Source of the DNA: Metaphire vulgaris
Taxonomy: Eukaryota; Annelida; Clitellata; Crassiclitellata; Megascolecidae
Assembly: GCA_018105865.1 (NCBI GenBank)
Contig: CM030834.1
Coordinates: forward strand, 16,402,719 to 16,466,718
Direction of reading: 5' to 3'
Length of the DNA stretch: 64,000 nucleotides
Below, in pieces: positions 25,001-34,228 of this stretch. Under the pieces are notes generated by a model. The model worked only from the letters and a program-made list of their open reading frames with translations. It was not told where the DNA came from and did no database searches. Position numbers and translations under genes: made by a program. Each line of letters starts with the position of its first letter. Positions within the stretch are counted from its first letter, which is position 1.

Positions 25001-25868
25001 ACAAAATGAAACAGCATCCTTCCATCCGAATAGTTCCCATGCCTTTTACGGTAAAACAGTTTGACTTACATATTGACACAAAATAGTCTTCCAATCTTAC
25101 AACAAATGACCTCGGTAAAATACATCCATGACTCAGAATGTCTGACTTGGTTGAAGGTTCCTCTAGGGCTAAGGTTTAGCCCATTCAAATTACTCCCAAT
25201 AAATCAGTAATAAAAACAATGGAGAAAATTATTACCAATACGTAGATTAATCAAAGAAATAATCTAAGTTATCCGTACTCATGTAGCAGAAATACCTTCA
25301 TGACACTTTAAACTTTTGAATACTGAATGTATTCACATTAGTACCGTATATGACCTTTCATGAGCTAGTACTTGAGAAACCCCTAGTAACTATAAGAAAA
25401 CAGTCCATTAAATAAATAAAATCATGTTTTCCTTGTAACAAAGTTCCCATCCTAGTGGAATCTCATCAGTTGCAAAATGGGGTGCATTGGATCGACCTTC
25501 AAGTGGTGCACCCCGTGAGTACCCAATTCTATTGGGGAAACTAACGATCCTACCTCGCCGACAGGCATTCGCTAGAAGAAGAAAGTTGCAAAATATTATT
25601 AAATTCTTAAAGCTAATAGCCAATGACTTTGTTACAATGCTATAATAGTGCAAACTATAATGAACCACCTATTTACTTGCTTATAAATTTGCCTGCTCAT
25701 TTACTCACTTGCTGTACTTGGTCCTTAAGGACTCCCTTACCTCTATCGAAAGCAATTGCTTTTCTTACCATTGACTTCGAGAAAACTCACAAAATTCTCA
25801 TTTCGAACGAGCCTGTACTTTCCGTGGAAGCTGGGTTTCGCCGCAGCACCAGACTCTTCGCCACTCAT
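22037..25868 (-). CDS. FABP: Fatty-acid-binding protein (FABP/CRABP family), 4 exons
   Basis: A cytosolic lipid-chaperone gene of the intracellular lipid-binding family, which carries fatty acids or retinoids in a 10-strand beta-barrel. Minus-strand exons: 25868-25769, 24099-23927, 23325-23212 and 22093-22037. All splice sites are GT/AG and phases agree (1, 0, 0), giving 147 residues. Exon 1 holds the family N-terminus (FHGKYRLVRNENFVSFLEVNG), exon 2 GNLFLRRMA with ITQDGDKFQF and FGFTLGETFEET, exon 3 VTPQLEENKLVMSYAP and REITGDELVL, and exon 4 the C-terminal IIAKRFLFKK before the stop. The break after the first helix-turn-helix and the four-exon layout match the FABP family, usually about 130-135 residues; here about 12 extra N-terminal residues (Ser/Glu/Ala-rich) lengthen it. 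Introns hold a SINE and two MITEs. Which FABP subtype it is cannot be said from this sequence. Confidence 0.93.
22785..22900 (-). mobile_element. tRNA-derived SINE, second copy
   Basis: Reverse complement GGGGCGGAAGGTGGCAGAGT aligns with the SINE at 32391-32500. The A-box TGGCAGAGTGG is preserved; the B-box is decayed (GGTTCAAGCTT). Lies in FABP intron 3. Confidence 0.75.
23412..23587. mobile_element. hAT-type MITE with CGTCGCCA termini
   Basis: A 176-bp element starting CATTAGCGTCGCCACGGGG and ending TGGCGACGCCACTG. A perfect 8-bp duplication, CACAAAAT, lies at 23404-23411 and 23588-23595. In FABP intron 2. Confidence 0.9.
24532..24717. mobile_element. hAT-type MITE CAGTGGCGGCTCCAGG...
   Basis: A 186-bp element with ends CAGTGGCGGCTCCAGGATTT and GGAGCTGCCACTG and a perfect 8-bp duplication, ACTCCACG, at 24524-24531 and 24718-24725. 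Homologues in inverse orientation: 30882-31063, 50022-50207, and a divergent one at 54964-55298. In FABP intron 1. Confidence 0.93.
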
Positions 25869-26095
25869 CGTTCCAATATTAATTACAACTGAGTCTATAT
25901 AACGAAAATGAAATACAATCTGTTCACAACCCTCTCAGTAGACAACTAGTTCACCCGACGAACATCTGATGATCTGAACCCATGGAGGTATTATCCCAGG
26001 AAACGGCATTAACCATCTAACCACAACAGAATAAGAAAGAGACTTGGGCCAAGTTGGGGGTAATCATCCATAGAAGTATGAATCCATCTGACCAA

Positions 26096-26273
26096 CAGAG
26101 GCGTAGCGTCCCAATAGCTACTATGGCTCGAGCCATGGGCGGCACATGTGGAGGGGGCGGCAAATTGAGCGGTGATGACCTTTTTTTGCTTGCCAGGCAT
26201 AAGAACAGCAAACTGGGAGGCGGCATTTTTCAGGAGCCATGGGCGGCACAAGACAACGCTACGCCACGTACTG
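26096..26273. mobile_element. hAT-type MITE CAGAGGCGTAGCGT...
   Basis: A 178-bp element with inverted CAGAGGCGTAGCGT and ACGCTACGCCACG ends and a perfect duplication, CTGACCAA, at 26088-26095 and 26274-26281. It carries the box GATGACCTTTTTTTGCTTGC and inverted GCCATGGGCGGCACA blocks. Confidence 0.9.
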
Positions 26274-26345
26274 CTGACCAATGCATGGAGGCAGCAAAAA
26301 AGAGAAACCAAATGTTGGGAATGATAAAAAGGACAATAGTGAGTC

Positions 26346-26570
26346 CAGGCCCGCCGAGAGAAATTCCGGGCCCCTGTGCAGAAAAAATTTTTGACGACCT
26401 TTTTTGCTTGTCAGCCTTTTCACGCCGCCCCCCCTTTTGCTCGCCGGGCACCCTCTACTTTAGTGTTATTATTCATATTATTGTTAATTATACGTATTCA
26501 TCATGGGCCCGGCCCCCCAGACCGCCGGACCCCTGTGCAGTTGCCCCCCTGCCCCCTCTCGGCGGCCATG
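26346..26570. mobile_element. hAT-type MITE CAGGCCCGCCGAGAG...
   Basis: A 225-bp element with ends CAGGCCCGCCGAGAG and CTCTCGGCGGCCATG and a perfect duplication, AGTGAGTC, at 26338-26345 and 26571-26578. The box GACGACCTTTTTTGCTTGTC is inside, and GGACCCCTGTGCAG/GGGCCCCTGTGCAG is repeated. Confidence 0.9.
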
Positions 26571-26580
26571 AGTGAGTCGA

Positions 26581-26676
26581 GACAAAGATATAATCATAAA
26601 ACTTTATAAGTCATTAGTAAGGTCTCATCTAGAATACTGTGTTCAGGCATGGAATCCATTCTTGAAAAAAGATATA
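26581..26676 (+). mobile_element. LINE pol fragment, 5' part of a split copy
   Basis: Plus-strand frame DKDIIIKLYKSLVRSHLEYC followed by VQAWNPFLKKDI matches the pattern LYKSLVRPHLEYCVQAW.P.L..DI of endonuclease-reverse-transcriptase proteins. The frame resumes at 29989 with KVQKQAATKMV, so one LINE copy was split by a large insertion. Confidence 0.8.
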
Positions 26677-27074
26677 GGGGCTGTCCAATAATTATGTCAA
26701 CAATTTTTGGGCCATTTTTGACCCACTCCCCCTTGTCAACAACTGTCAACTTTCAGTTAACCCCCATAATTATGTCAAAAACTTTTGACCCCCACTCCCA
26801 AGATCAATGACAGGTCCCAATAACAAGGTTAATATTTTTGCGGTGATGACCATTTTTTCCATTTTTTGCTCATCGAGTGTCAAAATGTGGTGGTGATGAC
26901 TTTCTTGCCATGCTTTATTCCACTGTAATAAGCACTATTCCATGAAATTTCCTATTTTTGATTATTTGTAAAAAGTGAAATTGTTGACGTCAACTTCTCT
27001 TGATTCCCCTCCTCTGCCAACAACTGTCAAACTTTTTTCAAGCCCCTCCCCCTAAATTGACGTAATTAATGGAG
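26677..27074 (-). mobile_element. Element A, inverted copy
   Basis: Starts GGGGCTGTCCAATAATTATG and runs through the reverse complement of the element at 3542-3949, including the AAAATGGTCATCACCGCAAA region. Its far end is eroded to TTGACGTAATTAATGGAGC. Inserted immediately after LINE codon Ile (GATATA). Confidence 0.85.
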
Positions 27075-27085
27075 CTTTTAAAAAA

Positions 27086-27237
27086 GGGGCTGTCCATTAA
27101 TTACGTCAAGAATTTGGGGGGAGGGGTTTGAAAAAGTTTGACAGTTGTTGACAGGGGGAGGGGGGTCAAGAGAAGTTGACGTCAACAATTTCACTTTTTT
27201 TCAAATAATCAAAAACAGGAAATTTCATAGAATACTT
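27086..27237 (+). mobile_element. Element A, 5' half of a split copy
   Basis: GGGGCTGTCCATTAATTACG start and 150 bp of plus-orientation element up to AATACT. The matching 3' half starts after a second AATACT at 29735. Together they form one copy interrupted by about 2.5 kb. Confidence 0.8.
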
Positions 27238-28569
27238 CAACGACTCTGGGGGGCGGACACCCTCTATTTCTACCAACTCCCCTTCTAAATCTTGTTCCCC
27301 TAGAGCGGTTCCTTCCTCCCTCCCCTGACCCGATGTCGTTCGTCCGCTGGGTTCTCTTAGTTGATGATTACCGAGAGATATGGACAAGACGTTCTTGATT
27401 TTAACATGTGATTATTATTAACATTACTAGGTGTTTACCCGTCAAAAATGACGGGGGGAGATTGGCTGTTTTACCACCCAATTTTGTGCAAATGCAATCA
27501 GGGGCGGCGCTGGGTTTTGTAATTTGTTGACTGGGTGGGTCTAATGCAATCTACACAGCCAGGACCCGCCGGCTCAGACTACCCCTCACCCCCCCAATCA
27601 ACATTTTTCTGCGTATTTGAACGATTTGCTTGGGTGCCCCTGCCCGAGGCTGGGTGGGTCCGGACCCGCGGACACCCCCCCTAGCGCCGACCCTGAATGC
27701 AATAGGATTTTGCGCAATTAATTTCTTTAAATCGCCGCCTTTTCCTTCAACCGAATTAACGCCCATTCGCGTGAATTTGCTGAAACTTGATAGTCAAGGT
27801 AAGAGTACTGATTTGGCAGTGTCGAACGACATGCAGTGCTTGATTCTCTTGTTTGCTGTGCTGCTTTTCACCCCGAGCAACAGCCTGCTCCTCATTCTCA
27901 CTTGATTGTCGAAAAGCTCGTGAACGCTGGACTTTTTTTGTTTTGCACGGATGGTTAGAAGAAGGAATAAAAAAGCTAAACAATGGTGCAAACCTCATCT
28001 TCTTAGCTCTTATATAGCCTGAGATATAGCAAATTAAAAAAAATGGAAACTTTCTCAGAATTCAAAACTTTCACGAAATTCGCCGATAATACTTATGTTC
28101 AAACATCGGGGTCATCGGGTTAGAACGGATAGATCTTTGCCAAATGTCAACCGATTTTCAAAATTTTTGGTTTATTTTGTTCCTCTGACATCCCTTTACA
28201 ACTTTGCCGCTGACCAAAGTGGGGTTACCGCAGAAAATATTTTGCTAGCGGGCTTTAAAAAAATTTTGGGGGGAGAGGGTGATATTTTAGGCCGTAAAGT
28301 GGACTCTACCTTCATATTTTTTTGTTTTGCAGCAAGGACGGTTAGAAAGAGAAATAAACAATCTAAACAATGGTGCAAACCTCATCTTTTTAGCTCCTAT
28401 ATAGCCTGAGATATAGCAAATTTAAAACGTTATAGCAATCATTTCTGAAGAACGCTTTTCCAAAAATTAAATCCCCAGTACGGTGACAGCGTCTGAAAAT
28501 TTAATCCACACTTGATGGGTAACATTAAAAAAAATAGGGTTTGAGGTTAGGAAAGAGTAAATATATATA
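27238..28569. other. Insertion of unknown type, first part
   Basis: Part of the roughly 2.5-kb insertion between the AATACT copies. It contains a minus-strand ORF near 27250-27387 without recognisable motif, a GTCAAAAATGACG segment also seen near 61830, and a block at about 27925-28045 repeated at about 28305-28425 (CAATGGTGCAAACCTCATCT, then TATAGCCTGAGATATAGCAA). No transposase or gene recognised. Confidence 0.4.
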
Positions 28570-29115
28570 ATAACGGGGGGGCAGGGCATTGGGAGAGGGA
28601 AGGGAGATTTGGGAGGAGGAAAGTGGGTTGTACGGGTTTTCGGAGCAGTGTTGTGTAGGTTTGGAAACGGGGCTTGGGCGATTGGGGAAGGGATGGGGAG
28701 AGGGAAGGGGGATGGGGAAAGGGAAGGGAAACGGGGGTTTGGGGCCGGGGTGATTGGGAGAGGGATGAGGAGAGGGAAAAGAGATCGGGATAGGGAAGGG
28801 AAACGGGGGTTTGGGGCCTGGGCCGGAATGGGTTGGGGCCGGGGCGATTGGGAGAGGGATGGGGAGAGGGAAAAGGGTTGGGGAGACGGAAGGGGAACGG
28901 GGGTTTGGGGGTGATTGGGAGAGGAATGGGGAGAGGGAAAAGGGTTGGGGAAAGGGAAGGGAAAGGGGTTTTGGAGTGCGATTGGTAGAAGGATGGGGAG
29001 AGGGAAGGGGATGGGGAAAGGGAAGGGAAAAGGGGGTTTGGGGCCGGGGCGGGAATGGGTTGGGCCTGGGCGATTAGGAGAGGGATGGGGTGAGGGAAGG
29101 GGGGACGGGGGTTTA
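28570..29115 (+). repeat. G-rich minisatellite array
   Basis: About 545 bp almost devoid of C on the plus strand, built of variants of GGGAGAGGGATGGGGAGAGG, GGGAAAGGGAAGGG, GGGGGTTTGGGG and GGGCCGGGG units with a higher-order period near 100 bp. It has many G-runs able to form quadruplexes. Long Pro/Ser/Phe-rich ORFs on the minus strand are by-products. Confidence 0.9.
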
Positions 29116-29734
29116 AGCTGCAATTAAGACGCTTCGTTAAACGCTCCGGTTTGATTAAACAATATTTGGTTGTCAATGACAACAGCGTCTTGCAATACCC
29201 GCCGTGTTGCGGACGGACAGACGCGACGGACAGACATCGAGAATTATATAATAAGATAAGGCTTCCAATAAACATATAACAATCGTCAAGGCTGTCTAAA
29301 TGCGAACTAATCGAATTTATTCTACGACCACTACGCAATACAGAATTAGCATTAAACTTCTTACCATCACCACTCGCTCCTGTTCCGTCCTTGGATCTCC
29401 CTCCTTCCGATCCGTCCTTTCTTCTTTAGCATCCAGGTCTTTCCCGCTGACCGCGTCTTCCCGCGTCTCCAGCAGACCTTTCTCGGCCGCAACGCCAACC
29501 AACTAACGAACCAACGACGACCAACGACTCCACGACCAACCTTTGTTCTCCCCGCGCTTCCCTCTTTTATAAGCTCCGCTCCGGCACGCTGCCATCTCCT
29601 TCGGCCTCTCCATTCTCTACCAGCGCCGGCCTTTCCTCTCCGTCTTATTCTCCATCTCCTTCTCCCCTACCCGTTCAACTCTCTCACTGTTTAAACCAAA
29701 ACCCATCTGCTTCTCCCTTACCCGTTCCAATACT
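29116..29734 (-). promoter_or_regulatory. Possible TATA promoter and first exon
   Basis: Minus strand: TATAAAAG at about 29566-29573, followed at a suitable distance by GC-rich sequence and then a good splice donor, GATG|GTAAGA, at about 29365. This arrangement could start a transcript towards the G-rich array. No protein family is recognised downstream, so it may be a retroelement promoter, a gene start or chance. Right part of the roughly 2.5-kb insertion. Confidence 0.3.
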
Positions 29735-29988
29735 ACTTATTACGATGGAGTAAAGCATTAGAAAAAAGGTCATCACCACCACATTTTGACACTCGATGAG
29801 GAAAAATGGAAAAAATGGTCATTACCACAAAAACAATAACCTTGTTATTGGGACCTGTCATTAATCTTGGGGGGTCAAGAGTTGTTGACGTAATTATGGG
29901 GGGTTATGTGAAAGTTGACCGTTGTTGACAAGGGGGAGGGGGTGAAAAATTGCCCAAAAAATTGTTGACATAATTAATGGACAGCCCC
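29735..29988 (+). mobile_element. Element A, 3' half of a split copy
   Basis: Continues the copy begun at 27086, from AATACTACTTATTACGATGG through the AAAAAGGTCATCACCACC region to the terminal GGACAGCCCC. Confidence 0.85.
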
Positions 29989-30591
29989 AAAGTGCAAAAA
30001 CAAGCAGCAACGAAGATGGTCAATGGTTGCCATAATTTAAGCTACGAAAAAAGACCTCAATATTGTGGACTGGCAACATTAGAAAGGAGAAGAGAGATCG
30101 AGAGGGGGATTTGATAGAAACATACAAAATAATGACTGGGAAAGGTAGTGATTTTATACAGTACCTATTTATAAATTTGAAATTTGTGCGTACGTACAAA
30201 TTCAGTCGTGACCCCCTCCCCCGTACGCAAAATCGCCTAAATCTCAAGCCCCTCCCCCTCAGTGCGCCTATTACATATGGACGGCCCCCAATGATGATGT
30301 TCAACATTGAAAGCAAAATTAGATGTGCCATACGATCGATTCTTTACACTGGCACACTATAGCAGCACAAGAGGCCACAGATGCAAATTGTTTAAGCAGA
30401 GGGTTTGTCCAAGAAAGAAATTTTTTGTGCAAGGGTTGTGGACAAATGGAACAGTTTGGACGAGGTGGGAGTGACAGTTGAAACAGTAAACTGATTCAAA
30501 GGCTATCTCCGAAAACCAGGTTATTGAATGTAGATGGTTACATCAGTGGTTTTCACACAGGCTTACTTAGCCTCCTAACCACTTAAAATCA

Positions 30592-30600
<9 letters not shown>
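29989..30600 (+). mobile_element. LINE pol C-terminus and 3' end, second part of the split copy
   Basis: The frame KVQKQAATKMVNGCHNLSYE, LATLERRRE, then after a frameshift GDLIETYKIMTGK and later RGHRCKLFKQRV is the C-terminal part of a non-LTR pol protein. The 3' end CAGTGGTTTTCACACAGG leads into an ATT microsatellite. Continues the fragment at 26581-26676. Confidence 0.8.

Positions 30601-30676
<76 letters not shown>
30592..30676. repeat. (ATT)n microsatellite (LINE 3' tail)
   Basis: About 85 bp of ATT repeats directly after the LINE 3' end. Confidence 0.96.
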
Positions 30677-30881
30677 GTTGTTATTACGTCATTTCTAGCC
30701 CAGGCTGCGTGAAGCCAGTCGCGCGTAGGCTAAAAATTAGTAGGCCTACCTCCATGGTTAGGAGTAGTGTTAGGCCTAAGTCTGAGTTATATCATTCCTT
30801 TAAATTATCTTTGGAAATTCATTAGAGTAATGCCAGCCTGTTCAGCCTATGGGTGTACGCAGCGGGATCGCACCGTAGGTG

Positions 30882-31063
30882 CAGTGGCGGCTCCACAGAG
30901 GGGTCCGGGGGTTCCGTGCCCCCTATTGAGTGCCTGCCCCCCAGCGACCCCCCTGTTGGGACCCTATACTTAATACTGCATACCTAACAACAAATGGCTG
31001 GCCCCTTGATTAGAAGTTGTCACCCCAACGGCCCCTACTTGCCAAATTCTGGAGCCGCCACTG
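30882..31063. mobile_element. hAT-type MITE CAGTGGCGGCTCCAC...
   Basis: A 182-bp inverse-orientation homologue of 24532-24717 with ends CAGTGGCGGCTCCACAGAGG and GGAGCCGCCACTG. Flanks CGTAGGTG and CGTAACAT share only the first four bases. Confidence 0.85.
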
Positions 31064-31095
31064 CGTAACATTTTACCGGTACGAGTCCATGCTGG

Positions 31096-31507
31096 CAGTG
31101 GCGTAGCGTGCATTTCGGCCGCCTATGGCTCATGGCTAATCCACCGCCCCAAATTCATTCATATCAGAGGCGAGTCTAGGGTGTTTGACGCCAGAGGCGT
31201 AGAGTGCACTCATGCCGCCCATGTGGCCCATGTCGCCGTTTCCAACATTTTTAAATTTTAAATTTGCCGCCCCTCCTAAAGTTTGCCGAAGTTTGCCGCC
31301 TTCACTAAAAATTCCCTGACAAGCAAAAAAGGTCATCGCTTCTAAAATTTGTCGCCCATTTGAAATTTGCCGCCCCTTTTAAAGTTTACCGCCTTCACCC
31401 AATATATGGTGACAAGTAAAAAAGGTCGTCCTTCCAAAATTTGCCGCCCCCATTTGTGTGCCGCCCATGACTAAAGCCATACTAGCCATTGGCACGCTAC
31501 GCCTCTG
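31096..31507. mobile_element. Mosaic/nested MITEs CAGTGGCGTAGCGTGC...
   Basis: Outer left end CAGTGGCGTAGCGTGC and right end GGCACGCTACGCCTCTG. Inside are two more left-type ends, CAGAGGCGAGTCTAGGG near 31165 and CAGAGGCGTAGAGTGC near 31193, plus alternating TTGCCGCC modules and two boxes (TGACAAGCAAAAAAGGTCAT near 31317, a variant near 31410). Probably one element inserted into another. Confidence 0.75.
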
Positions 31508-31544
31508 CCCTTTTGGATGTTGACTACTGCTTGGCTGATAATAA

Positions 31545-31665
31545 ACCTTCCCCATAGCTATTTTAAGAGAGGCTGAGCGCCTAAGAATAAGCAGCTACTG
31601 TTGTGCTGCTTCCAAGGCGCTATAGAAATCCACGAGATTTTACTTTACTTACTGTACTTACTTTA
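31545..31665 (+). mobile_element. LINE 3' tail fragment
   Basis: CATAGCTATTTTAAGAGAGG, GCTGAGCGCCTAAGAATAAG and GCGCTATAGAAATCCACGAG match in inverse orientation the 3' end of the LINE at 46372-48539. A 5'-truncated copy limited to the tail. Confidence 0.8.
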
Positions 31666-32115
31666 AATTAGTTCCATGTTTTTCAGAGTTAAAAATTAAA
31701 ACAATAATTGACCTAAAACAAGCATGAAATCGCATTGGAACATACATTTTATATGATTGGTTTTGGAACTGCCATTTACATGATGGATCAATACATTACA
31801 ATTTACATGAAACTGAAGTGACTTCAAAACTATTTCTTAGCTACTGTAGTTGTCTTTGTTTTTGTTCAAGAAAATTATAGCACGTTTACGTTAAAGAGTT
31901 TAAACTTTGTGTACCGGAATGTGTTGCCCTATGCTGTGTTGTGATCACTTGTAAAATTACAGTAGTTGCATCTTTACCTTAGTGTGATTTTTCACTTGTT
32001 GGATTTACCATATAAGTGGTTGCATATTCTTTGATCATAAGCTATGGAATGGAAATAATAAGTCATTGACAAGTTAAAATAGGATTTGTCTGAGGTTCGC
32101 TGATTTTTGCATAAT

Positions 32116-32328
32116 AGCATACTACGATGATTTCCTCCAAAAGTTTGTTCGCCAAATATGTCCGACAACAATACCAATGTAGTTTTAATACTAATTTGGC
32201 AGGGTGCTTACAAGATACATAGCATACTACGATGATTTCCTCCAAAAGTTTGTTCGCCAAATATATGTCCGACAACAATACCAATGTAGCTTTTAATACT
32301 AATTTGGCAGGGTGCTTACAAGATACAT
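32116..32328. repeat. Tandem duplication, two units of about 105 bp
   Basis: AGCATACTACGATGATTTCC begins both units (32116 and 32221). They differ by a few small indels, for example an extra TA in the second unit. Confidence 0.93.
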
Positions 32329-32329
32329 G

Positions 32330-32387
<58 letters not shown>

Positions 32388-32388
32388 G
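32329..32388. repeat. (TAC)n microsatellite
   Basis: Sixty bases of TAC repeat between the 105-bp duplication and the SINE. Confidence 0.97.
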
Positions 32389-32390
32389 CT

Positions 32391-32500
32391 TAGGGGCGGA
32401 AGATGGCTGAGTGGGTTACGCACTGGAGCGGCAGGCTGACGGAGCGGGTTCAAACCCCGTTAGCGCCCATAGTGGCTTTCAGACAGACAGTAATATCATA
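32391..32500 (+). mobile_element. tRNA-derived SINE, best copy
   Basis: Head GGGGCGGAAGATGGCTGAGT, A-box TGGCTGAGTGG at 32404-32414 and B-box GGTTCAAACCC at 32457-32467, spaced as in a tRNA with an extended variable region (Leu/Ser-like class). It then leaves tRNA similarity (TAGTGGCTTTCAGACAGACA). Homologue at 22785-22900. Confidence 0.8.
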
Positions 32501-33264
32501 AATATTCATTAGTCAACTGAAAGATAAATGTGTGAATTCACGTGGTTAAAGCATTCAAAACAAATGGTGATGATATAGCATCACAATGGTGATGATATAG
32601 CATCACATGAGTGAACAAAACATCTAAAATTAATCAAAGTTTGATCTATTTCCTCAAAATAATTAGTCTTGCTAAGTATAATCAACTTTTCATATTCCAA
32701 GAAGCATCTTGAAACTTGTAAACTGCAATAAAGCTGGCAAAAGAGATAACAATTTTGTATATATATCAACACTGAGCTTTCCAATTAATGTTAAATAATT
32801 TAATTTAAAAAAATTAGAACAGTCTAATTAAATAAGTTTATCTAGCATTTGCATTAGCAATGATTTAAATGAATGCAGCTATAAACTTGCCATGTATTGT
32901 TAAGACTACTTCTCAAAATTTAAACAGCCCAACAAGTATATATTTAGTTGGTGACATATCAGTGAAACGGTGGTCAAATAAAAGCAACTAAAACGCTTTC
33001 AGCCTTTCATGTTAATTAACTGTAAATTATGAATGTCATTCCTACTAAAACTGTACTTTGACTGCACATACATGTAGCAGTAAATCATTTTAACTATATC
33101 CTTCAAATAATAAATGTATAGGAGCTAACATCTAACATTACACCACAGGAACACTTCTTCTTAGAATGAACCATTAAAAATAAGTTGTCATATTCATATT
33201 TTATGTTGTGTCTGCTCTATCTGGTCTTTTATAATGAAAGTCAATGCCATGTGATCAGCTAATG
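32501..33264. other. No gene recognised (AT-rich)
   Basis: AT-rich sequence without recognisable exons. It lies downstream of the phospholipase gene's stop codon but too far to call 3' UTR with confidence. Confidence 0.4.
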
Positions 33265-33462
33265 CAGTGTTTATTCTAGCCCCCTTGACATTGGGGGGGG
33301 GGGGATTTTGAAATGTTTGGGAAGGACAAGGTTTGAGTTTCCACACGTTGGGGTGGGGGGGGGGATTTCCATTCCCCCAGCCAACATCTAAAAAAATTTG
33401 GGTGGGGGGAATTTTCAAACTTTGGGGGATAAATTCCCCCCTAAGGCCTAGAATAAACACTG
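33265..33462. mobile_element. hAT-type MITE CAGTGTTTATTCTAG...
   Basis: A 198-bp element with ends CAGTGTTTATTCTAG and CTAGAATAAACACTG and a perfect duplication, AGCTAATG, at 33257-33264 and 33463-33470. The interior consists of G- and C-runs. Confidence 0.94.
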
Positions 33463-33634
33463 AGCTAATGTAATCGACTTGACAAATTACTTGACGACCT
33501 AATGACCTCCCATTCTGCACTTTGCTTGGGTCTATTTCATACCTACCAACTTAACAAAAGCAGGGCCGTCATCCAGGAAAGCTTCACATTAGCGACACAT
33601 TAACGACAGAGGAAAATATCAACGCAAATAAACT

Positions 33635-33785
33635 CAATTTTTTATACGTTGTCTTTGTGATGCCCCATGATTCGCACCCATATTTTAGCACTAGTATCAT
33701 GCATATGATGAATGTTCTCGTCTTAATCTTGAGTGTTATGTCATGTCTCCTGATAATTTTCTGTATTTTGTGTCTTGAAATAACA
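33635..33785 (-). mobile_element. LINE pol fragment (degenerate)
   Basis: Minus-strand translation contains TRTFIICMILVLKYGCESWG followed by ITKTTYKKL, resembling the pol C-terminal pattern F..CVLPVL.YG.E.W.LTK...KKL. The remainder is eroded. Confidence 0.5.
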
Positions 33786-34228
33786 ATACAGAATTACACG
33801 TTTTTCACTATAGCTGTACAATTATTTAAACCAACTGTGATCATTTCATGTCCTCAGCATTTATATTACAAACAGTACGTGCCCTTGAAATGACTTAACA
33901 TGTCACAAACAAACTGTGCACTACAAATCATATTCAATGCATTACAGCAAAGTAGAAATGGTAAACATCGCCTAAATTTTACCAAATATGTCAGCATTTA
34001 AGGTCAAAGTCTCAAATTACATCTTAATAACTTTTATATAATATTAAAACTGAAATGCACAGAAAGAACAGCAAAACTTACTACAAAAGACAACAAAGAT
34101 ACAAGAATCATTAAGCCTTGAGACAATATATATTACGCTATTCAACTCTCGGGCTTCATTATGCATCAAAACACATTTAATTATTCCACAGTATTCAGTT
34201 CTAAAGACGATGCCTCGATTGTTTCACA

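Noticed and set aside
25408..25668. 86-codon minus-strand ORF in the FABP gene
   Set aside because: It lies in intron 1; the FABP exons join without it and it lacks FABP motifs.
26054..26575. 173-codon plus-strand ORF
   Set aside because: It spans two independent MITEs, each with perfect target duplications, so it cannot be one ancestral coding sequence.
28467..29338. Long minus-strand ORFs (218 and 263 codons) rich in Pro/Ser/Phe
   Set aside because: They are translations of the C-rich strand of a minisatellite; the periodic composition comes from the repeat, with no domain or start context.
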